Shown here one piece after another: positions 7,988-13,692 of a stretch of DNA of 13,692 nt. Position 1 is the first letter of the stretch. The number at the start of each line of letters is the position of its first letter. The stretch lies in assembly GCA_002751075.1 (NCBI GenBank), contig NAOQ01000706.1, positions 22,136 through 35,827 on the forward strand, read 5' to 3'. The stretch comes from Ichthyophonus hoferi (taxonomy: Eukaryota; Opisthokonta; Ichthyosporea; Ichthyophonida; Ichthyophonidae). Made by a program: the position numbers and the translations under genes. A model generated the notes under the pieces. It saw only the letters and a list, made by a program, of their open reading frames with translations, was not told the DNA's origin and made no database searches.

Positions 7988-8285
7988 AGTGTATGACGCA
8001 CGTAATTATAATTTTATAAAAAAGTATTCATTGATGACAATTATAATTTGAGAATAAAAATACATATTTTCAAGCTACCTACATAAAAAAGTATGTTCAA
8101 TGAGATGCATTCTTCTTCCAACTTATACAATGAAATAACATAGTGTCAATAGCCAGCCAAGTACAATTTTAAAGGGAATACATGTGATTGCTTGGATTGG
8201 ACAAAACTGATGCGGGTAACGTAATTGGATTAGTATCACTGCAATATGTTGTTGATCTCAACTTGTGTAGTGATTATCTCACCCA
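7988..8285. other. Unassigned spacer
   Basis: No frame with convincing splice sites was found. The sequence from about 8190 is less AT-rich and may belong to the LTR-like stretch that follows. Confidence 0.3.
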
Positions 8286-8287
8286 AG

Positions 8288-8450
8288 TTTAGGGTGGCGG
8301 CCGAGTATTGCAAACACAATTTAGGTTAAAAGCGGTCAAGCCTTTATTCAGTATCAGTACAGAATCAAGAGTCTCCAATCTGTCTCAGACAGAACCTTTT
8401 TAAGCTTTCTAAATATAGCATTTTTTATATAGAATACTTCAGAACCCAGT
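8288..8450 (-). mobile_element. Possible solo-LTR-like fossil
   Basis: On the minus strand a TATATAAA-like box (about 8440-8431) is followed about 85 nt later by AATAAA (8347-8342). After that comes a short, more GC-rich tail ending near 8290. This order recalls the U3-R-U5 of an LTR. No paired LTR, target-site duplication or internal protein region was seen. Family and age cannot be given, and the call is weak. Confidence 0.15.
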
Positions 8451-8674
8451 ACTAATTAATTAGATAACTATAGATATAGCTACTTTGCCTAGGCTTTATA
8501 TGCAGCTATATTTGACATATGCTAATGTTGCTACATTGATTAGATACAAAAATACTCACAAGTCAATGAAATGCAAAACAGGGTTTTGGAAGGAGAAACT
8601 GATTATTGTTATGACCAGATCGGCAGGGAGTCTATACATATATATACTAAAATAGCACCATTATAAGTAAATAA

Positions 8675-8920
8675 AATACGATTTACCTTTACACGCCTGT
8701 CTTTGATGTACCTTACTATACCAGATCATCGAGACAGTATAGGCTGCTATCAACAAAAATATATATTCTCCTCATTGCTTTATATGTAGACGCTGATGAA
8801 ATGATGAAAATACTTTTAATTTATCTAAATACTATGTTGTATATTTGCCAAAAAATGTAACTATTTTAATGTATTTGCAGTTTGTAATTGATGTGGATAA
8901 TTTGAAAACATCAAGTTGAA
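8675..8920 (+). CDS. Candidate exon pair, unknown product
   Basis: A plus-strand frame open from 8675 reads YTPVFDVPYYTRSSRQYR then LLSTKIYILLIALY up to a possible gtagac donor at 8786. A good acceptor (aatgtatttgcag, AG at 8879-8880) joins in phase to FVIDVDNLKTSS and a stop at 8918-8920. If unspliced, the frame runs on to a stop at 8858-8860. The opposite strand is also open here with alternative splice sites, so neither strand is secure. No family is recognised. Confidence 0.2.
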
Positions 8921-8963
8921 TCGCATGTAAATATGCATTAGATGTGTACTGTTATCGATGAAG

Positions 8964-9047
8964 CATTGCTTATGACAACAACAAGAGATTATGGTTATAC
9001 ACTTGCCATTGTGACTTAGATTATAAGCCAGGAAAGAAGAAAAGGTA
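8964..9047 (+). CDS. Candidate terminal exon with a CHC motif
   Basis: The frame reads IAYDNNKRLWLYTCHCDLDY then KPGKKKR and a stop at 9045-9047. The stop codon also overlaps a gtaatt donor, so splicing onward is possible. The mix of charged and aromatic residues and a basic tail look protein-like, but the acceptor (gatgaag) is weak and no family is recognised. Confidence 0.22.
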
Positions 9048-9059
9048 ATTCAATCATTG

Positions 9060-9560
9060 TAATGCTTTAAATTTAATTTAACTAATTTTGCTAAAATAAA
9101 ATACGATATTACAAGATATTACATAATATACTATAATAGTACTAGTTAATGTTTATATGGTATATTATAAAACAATATGGTATCATATGGTAGAATATGG
9201 TATCATTTTTACGCCATACCAACAGGAAATATTATATATATTTCTACGTTCTCAAACACATAGTTATACTATATAGATCTGGTATGAGCTAAGGTTTCCC
9301 ACGGTGCCTTCCAAATAATAGTCATCTCATACAATAGGATTAGGATTAATCTAACATTAATAAAGTGGAAATAAATACTTAAAGTTAAAGATAACAAAAC
9401 TAATATTAAATATAGCTATCTCTATGACCCGAGTGACATGAACTGCAATATGGTAATTCAATTCGCAGAAAAAGAGAGGGAGAAAGAGTGAGAGAATAGA
9501 AAGAGTATTAGATGTATGCAATGGATATATAATAAAAAATTATAGTTCCTATTTTGTCAG
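9060..9560. other. AT-rich region with short possible exons
   Basis: A small tandem of atatggta units lies at about 9174-9206. Two more GC-rich islands, at 9288-9318 and 9424-9452, each read as short open peptides next to splice-like signals (for example plus-strand YLYDPSDMNCNM before gtaatt at 9453). They may be exons, but phases with the neighbouring candidates do not agree. Confidence 0.25.
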
Positions 9561-9738
9561 CCTTGATTTATTGCTTTTTCCCATACCTTGTACCCACTGG
9601 TTGTTCCCAAGGTAGTATGCAATAGATATGATGGGGTATTTAGTGTCTATACCCCATATCATCGTATGTTATAATATAATACATATTACAATACAAGACC
9701 AGCTATACAATAAGGATCCGTTGGTTGTCTATTTAACA

Positions 9739-9785
<47 letters not shown>

Positions 9786-9873
9786 CCTCCTTATTTTCCT
9801 GCTTATGGCATTATTTCTATTTTTAACAATAGTTATAAACATTGCCTTAGCTGTGACAGGCATGCATCTTTAA
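9561..9873 (+). CDS. Candidate last two exons of a plus-strand membrane protein
   Basis: Exon 9561-9611 lies between a good acceptor (cctattttgtcag) and donor (gtagta). Exon 9833-9873 follows the acceptor tttttaacaatag. In the phase that joins them the product reads LIYCFFPYLVPTGCSQ then VINIALAVTGMHL and stop, a hydrophobic C-terminus. The intron contains a (CT)n tract ending about 45 nt before the acceptor. The stop lies 50 bp from the end of the convergent PSMG3 gene. The minus strand also has an open frame over 9577-9640 (YYLGNNQWVQGMGKSN), so strand is not certain. Confidence 0.27.
9743..9790. repeat. (CT)n microsatellite
   Basis: About nineteen CT units are followed by ccctccctcc. If the plus-strand gene ending at 9873 is real, this is the distal part of its polypyrimidine tract. 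Its translation as alternating Leu-Ser is not taken as coding. Confidence 0.9.
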
Positions 9874-9923
9874 GTATATACTATATTGCAACTATACATA
9901 CACGTATATAAAAATTATATACA

Positions 9924-10298
9924 TTACCAAATTTTATTCTCCATAACTAAATCAAGTATAGTTCTCATCGTGCTTACTGACTCATCCTTTATAGCCAGCC
10001 CTAGTAGCAGAGGTCTTTCCTCTCCACAGTTAGCAATATGTTGTTGTAGTGTGCGTGCATATATAGTGTAGATCATATCATCTCTCTTCCCTAAGAGGGT
10101 TTGTACCCCAAAGGTTCCTTTACTTCCTTCTAGTTGCTGTGAGGTGGCTGCCAAAAGAGTACCCACTTTCATGTATTGAGTAATTAGAATTAGTATACGG
10201 TTGGAGTAGGCACTGATTACTAGCTCCGTATGATGGCCATTAATAGTGTATGCAGCTTGACGTGTGACAATCGGAAATGAACTGGATGCATTAGACAT
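9924..10298 (-). CDS. PSMG3: Proteasome assembly chaperone 3 (PSMG3/PAC3)
   Basis: A single-exon frame of 124 residues is close to the 122 of the human protein. It aligns from start to end: VISAYSNRILILITQYMKVG (residues 27-46) with human VVCTAFSSHILVLVTQFGKMG; TLLGKRDDMIYTIYAR (67-82) with VLLGQDEPLIHVFAK; PLLLGLAIKDES (96-107) with VLLAVAVKDKS; and the final NKIW with CQVW. PAC3 heterodimerises with PAC4 and promotes assembly of the 20S proteasome alpha-ring in the cytosol, acting before half-proteasome formation (family knowledge). The ATG at 10298 gives the expected N-terminus. An AATAAA sits inside the last codons (GAG AAT AAA ATT TGG TAA). The gene lacks introns, unlike the kinase gene. 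The frame is intact and probably functional. Confidence 0.95.
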   Translation of the reverse strand: MSNASSSFPIVTRQAAYTINGHHTELVISAYSNRILILITQYMKVGTLLAATSQQLEGSKGTFGVQTLLGKRDDMIYTIYARTLQQHIANCGEERPLLLGLAIKDESVSTMRTILDLVMENKIW

Positions 10299-10400
10299 GA
10301 TTGGTGTTGATAAGGAGGGGTGCTAAGGGGTGTATTTATGAAGTAGCGATGATTCTGAGTATGGCAATGCGGGAAAAGTGGGAAAGATATAATAATTATT
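10299..10400 (-). promoter_or_regulatory. PSMG3 upstream region
   Basis: On the minus strand, pyrimidine- and C-rich stretches (acttttcccgcattgcc; tagcacccctcctta) precede the ATG. A cataaata at about 10341-10334, some 40 nt from the ATG, is a weak TATA candidate. There is no CCAAT box as at the kinase gene, except the caccaat overlapping the start context. Confidence 0.3.
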
Positions 10401-12160
10401 TAAAGTAATATTAACTATCCCTTTCACCTTTAATATATATTTGTTTGACTGTTAAATAGTCACAGTATGATTATTAGGGATACTTCATGGAAAAATGAGA
10501 AGTATAGGTAAATTCATAAAATACTGTAAATAACATGTCAATGGTTAAATATTTTAGGTATAATGTATTATAAGGGAGTATAAACCAACATATAGTTAGT
10601 ATTAAAATATTTAAGATATACCAATCTATTATGTGATAAATTTTAGTCGTTCATTAAATAACCATAATTGGTTTAAATAGCGAATCCGTTATAACCATTA
10701 TAATGCAATCGCTCATTATTCTACCACTTATCGTGCACTAAACACTGGTTTAAGGCCTTAATGGGATTTCAAGAAACATTGCGTACAATCTATATTTATA
10801 TACTCCTATATATATATAGAGAGCCAATAGGGTATTCTATAGGTGTAAGTAACAGTATAACAGTAATTGATATTTTCCCTGTTATAAAAAAGTGAAAATG
10901 GAAGGCGATGCCTCATAATAATTAAAATATAGCAATACATCTATACACATACACAAGTAACATTACAATTCAAAAAAGAGAACTACATGCTTAATAATAC
11001 TTGGTATATAATTGTATACTAATATTAAATATATAAATTATTTTTTATTATCTTTCTAGCTGTTAAATAATTAATCATTAAATGAGAAATATATAATATA
11101 TAATACAATATAAATTATATAGTCTATAATCTACAATATATAGTATATAGTATTTAATAAAGCTATAGGCAGCAAAAAAACAAATTAAATTAAACTAGTC
11201 GATCGATCTAAGTTTATGAACCAGTAATCTAGACGATTACTAATAATCGCATAGATCAGTGGCTCAATAAACTGAAAACATCAAATTTTAATAACGTAGT
11301 ATATGTATATGCATTATAATAAATATATTATTTAATATTAATAATATTGTTTTGTATGATATATTAAGTAGCATACCATAATTACCTTGTATAGTGTTGA
11401 TTTAAATATATATTTGTAAAACAAATACATATATACAGGCTATTTTATTCATACATAAATACAAATATACACATTTATATTTGAGTAGAGGCCTTCATAC
11501 TTACAAGATATAGAATTCCTTAATATTAACGACTTAATGACTTGATTGACCTTGAAGGTCCGATTATAATACCAATTTAGTATTTATATATACAGACGTA
11601 CATGTATATACAGTTGCAATCACACATCTATCCAAGGACAAGAGACTAGACTCCAAGAGACCAATATATAAAGTATATAGTCAATCATTTTTATAGATAC
11701 ATTTTTATAGATACTTGCTCATACATACTTACATACACGCATCTGCACACGTATATCGAGATATATATATATATATATACCAACCTAACTAGTTTTATAA
11801 AATATATACATAAAAACATGTATACTTTACGTATATTGTGAAATATTTAGATAAGCAGATAAGCAAATCAATGTCAGTCACCTATTTATTATACAATCAC
11901 TATTCTTTTATATTCATGTTTGCCTAAATATATATAAACATAGCCTGACGCTATGAATGTATGCATTAATATCTACACTTAACTATATAAACTATATATA
12001 TATATATACCGTCTTATATATGCTTATATACCTACATGTTTGTATACCATTATCAATAATAATATTGTTGTTTTTATTATTACTATTACTATTACTATTA
12101 TTACTAGTATTGTTACTGCTATACCTATTATATAACATAATATAATATAATATTTGATAT
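10400..12160. other. Very AT-rich intergenic region
   Basis: No recognisable gene. A plus-strand frame without a start runs 10704-10895 (KHWFKALMGFQETLRTIYIY; ATG at 10761), with no splice support, and is within chance expectation. Other contents are (AT)n runs at about 11760-11780 and 11994-12008, trinucleotide-like ATT/ACT stretches at 12055-12115, many tatata/atataa tracts from 11030 to 11160, and a 6-bp inverted repeat gaccttgaaggtc at about 11548-11560. Confidence 0.5.
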
Positions 12161-12163
12161 AAC

Positions 12164-12541
12164 TCAATAAGGTAAACCTAATATAAATGGTACACAGTTT
12201 ACATATTCTTCCGTTCTACTCTTTCCATATTAGGGTTTTACTGGTTAGTTATAAGATGATATCATTATACGTACTTCAAGCATATCTTTGATTTCCGGGG
12301 CTAATACAATCTCATTTATTTTCAATATTTTAATATTGAATATATAGAATTCATTATAATCAACTATATTTATTATTGTATAGTCTATTCCTCTATTGTA
12401 TATAATGACATCATTTCCCCAATTAACATCTAATTAGACTAATTAGAATTCAATTAATTCATCCAACCACAGGCATGGACGATGCATTTAGTACACACCA
12501 AACATGGTCAAGTATTGTTCAATATTTCTTAGTGGTTGCAC
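12164..12541 (-). CDS. Candidate three-exon gene end, family unknown
   Basis: Three minus-strand exons fit in phase. 12541-12499 (VQPLRNIEQYLTM F) has acceptor acctcag and donor gtgtgt. 12429-12275 has acceptor ctaattag and donor gtacgt, and a split codon makes Asp; it reads VNWGNDVIIYNRGIDY, TIINIVDYNEFYIF, NIKILKINEIVLAPEIKDML. 12220-12164 (SRTEEYVNCVPFILGLPY, stop) follows a 54-nt intron with a ctaac branch-like site. The middle exon shows a purine-biased first codon position, as expected of coding sequence. If it starts at the ATG at 12505 the protein has 72 residues; otherwise it continues upstream through the satellite at 12548-12765. The plus strand over 12475-12547 is also open (MDDAFSTHQTWSSIVQYF). 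Confidence 0.33.
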
Positions 12542-12547
12542 CTGAGG

Positions 12548-12765
12548 TATGATATGATATTGTATAGTATAGTATGATATGATATGATATAGTATGGTAT
12601 GGTGTGATATAATATAGTATATTGTGATGTAGTATAGTATAGTATATTATGATGTGATATAGTATAGTATAGTATGGTACAGTAAGGTATATTATAATAT
12701 AGTACATTATGATATGGTATAGTATAGTGTAGTATTATATGATATAATATAATATGATATATGTA
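12548..12765. repeat. Pentanucleotide (GATAT/TATAG) satellite
   Basis: This is an array of gatat, agtat, tatag and ggtat 5-mers with the same core as the array at 1-285 and in the same orientation on the plus strand. It lies directly against the exon edge at 12541 and would be intronic or 5'-flanking to the candidate gene. Confidence 0.9.
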
Positions 12766-12916
12766 CTATGCTTATCTTACATTTTTCTGAATCGTAGTGA
12801 TTATGTTATAACATATGTTTAAGATTGGATAACTTTATTTTAAACTTCACAGTTATTCAATTTAACTATATTAATTATTATAATTAACCCATAATATTTG
12901 TAATACTTACACACAG

Positions 12917-13021
12917 GAGGTGCCGGTGCCCTTGTCTAGTAATCAATATGAGTCAATGGTTGATCAGGATTTACCACTGGACCCAATCAGTGATGTAGTT
13001 ATAGTTGAAAAAAGAGAGGAG
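12917..13021 (+). CDS. Candidate internal exon, unknown gene
   Basis: 35 open codons lie exactly between an acceptor (acttacacacag, AG at 12915-12916) and a donor (gtagga at 13022). They read EVPVPLSSNQYESMVDQD then LPLDPISDVVIVEKREE, acidic and locally GC-richer than its surroundings. A short continuation at 13270-13290 (TQVGLI, stop) after attatag is in phase. Upstream it could join the plus-strand reading at 12475-12547, but that competes with the minus-strand candidate. No family is recognised. Confidence 0.3.
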
Positions 13022-13072
13022 GTAGGATAATATATATGTTAGATCTTTTACACCAATATGGTATATAATCAA

Positions 13073-13110
13073 TACAATATAATACAATATAATACAATAT
13101 AATACAATAA
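13073..13110. repeat. (caatataata)n short tandem repeat
   Basis: About four copies of a 10-bp unit, tacaatataa, with little variation. Confidence 0.85.
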
Positions 13111-13605
13111 TATCAGTTGTATAGAATACCCACACTGAACTGTTACATAATGTATTATATCTACATACCCATCCACGCTCACCCCCATGCACACATATAT
13201 TTGAGTGGCTGTGATAGTACAATCTATAAAATATTATACTCATGCTTGTATTGTATCTTCTTATTATAGACCCAGGTTGGATTGATCTAGTATCACCATA
13301 GAGGTATAGTGTGAGATAAACAATGAAAAATTAATACCTCAATATTTATATAACTACCACGGGAGAAAGTAAGAATGAGACCAAGATAGAAGGAAAATAG
13401 ATGAGAAACAGAGGCTTTAAGTGATATAATACAATGGGACAACATACTACATAATATGATTTATAAATACTTAATATGTCAACAACTAATGACTATCGTA
13501 TATAATCTTTCTACTAACTGCCATGTATTATGTATTTGGTTTATCATATAGGGAAGACTGCATAATTACTACGCTCCGTATAAGATCTTGATCTTTATTT
13601 AAAAA
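13111..13605. other. AT-rich region with splice-like signals only
   Basis: On the minus strand a pyrimidine-rich tract (about 13415-13362) ends in gtggtag, an acceptor-like signal, but no convincing exon follows. Plus-strand short frames (for example TTTGESKNETKIEGK ending near 13400) are of chance length. Confidence 0.3.
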
Positions 13606-13692
13606 GCTATAATATACTATACTATACTATACTATACTATACTACACCATACTACACTACACTACACTATACTATACTACACTACACTATAC
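13606..13692. repeat. Pentanucleotide (TATAC/TACAC) satellite at right edge
   Basis: This reads ctatactatactacac, that is the TACTA 5-mer family in the opposite orientation to the array at 1-285. It continues past the window edge. Confidence 0.9.

Noticed and set aside
9420-9873. Identity of the 9.4-9.9 kb plus-strand pieces as cornichon
   Set aside because: Only LYDPSDM and a hydrophobic end resemble it, and phases between the pieces do not agree.
12164-12541. Identity of the candidate as TFIIH subunit TFB5
   Set aside because: Length (about 72 residues) and a vague hydrophobic pattern are similar, but the family's Gly-x-Leu...Cys-Asp-Pro start motif is not seen, so I left it unnamed.
12519-12707. 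Minus-strand Tyr/Ile/His-rich frame
   Set aside because: It is a translation of the pentanucleotide satellite.

Overview
The window is AT-rich nuclear DNA (about 70% A+T by eye) from an intron-bearing eukaryote. Two genes are recognised securely. One is a CDK7/Kin28-type protein kinase, split into short exons on the minus strand at the left end. The other is a single-exon homologue of the proteasome assembly chaperone PSMG3/PAC3, on the minus strand at 9924-10298. Spliceosomal GT-AG introns of roughly 50-850 nt, low gene density and heavy satellite content would fit an early-diverging fungus or another AT-rich opisthokont or protist. The taxon is inference only.

Layout: 1-2668 is the 5' half of the kinase gene, which runs off the left edge. 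Its four exons encode the first 129 residues, up to the His-Arg of the HRD catalytic motif, and its introns hold pentanucleotide satellites. About 2669-2720 is its promoter. 2952-3631 holds a possible four-exon minus-strand gene of unknown family. 4122-8000 is a cluster of diverged direct and inverted duplications built around a small family of predicted secreted, cysteine-bearing proteins: one possible two-exon gene (4122-4373), one continuous reading frame (5732-5956) and two decayed copies (units A and B). 8000-9900 is mostly unassigned, with an LTR-like stretch near 8290-8450 and several candidate exons. One candidate pair at 9561-9873 would converge on PSMG3.

10300-12160 is very AT-rich and shows no recognisable gene. 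12164-12541 (minus) holds a phase-consistent three-exon candidate, and 12917-13021 (plus) a candidate internal exon. Satellite arrays of the same pentamer family recur at about 1-285, 800-1015, 12548-12765 and 13606-13692. I found no tRNA, rRNA, CRISPR or bacterial features. Apart from the kinase and PSMG3, the gene calls rest on reading frame and splice signals only. At this base composition, open stretches of about 60 codons are expected several times by chance, so those calls carry low confidence.
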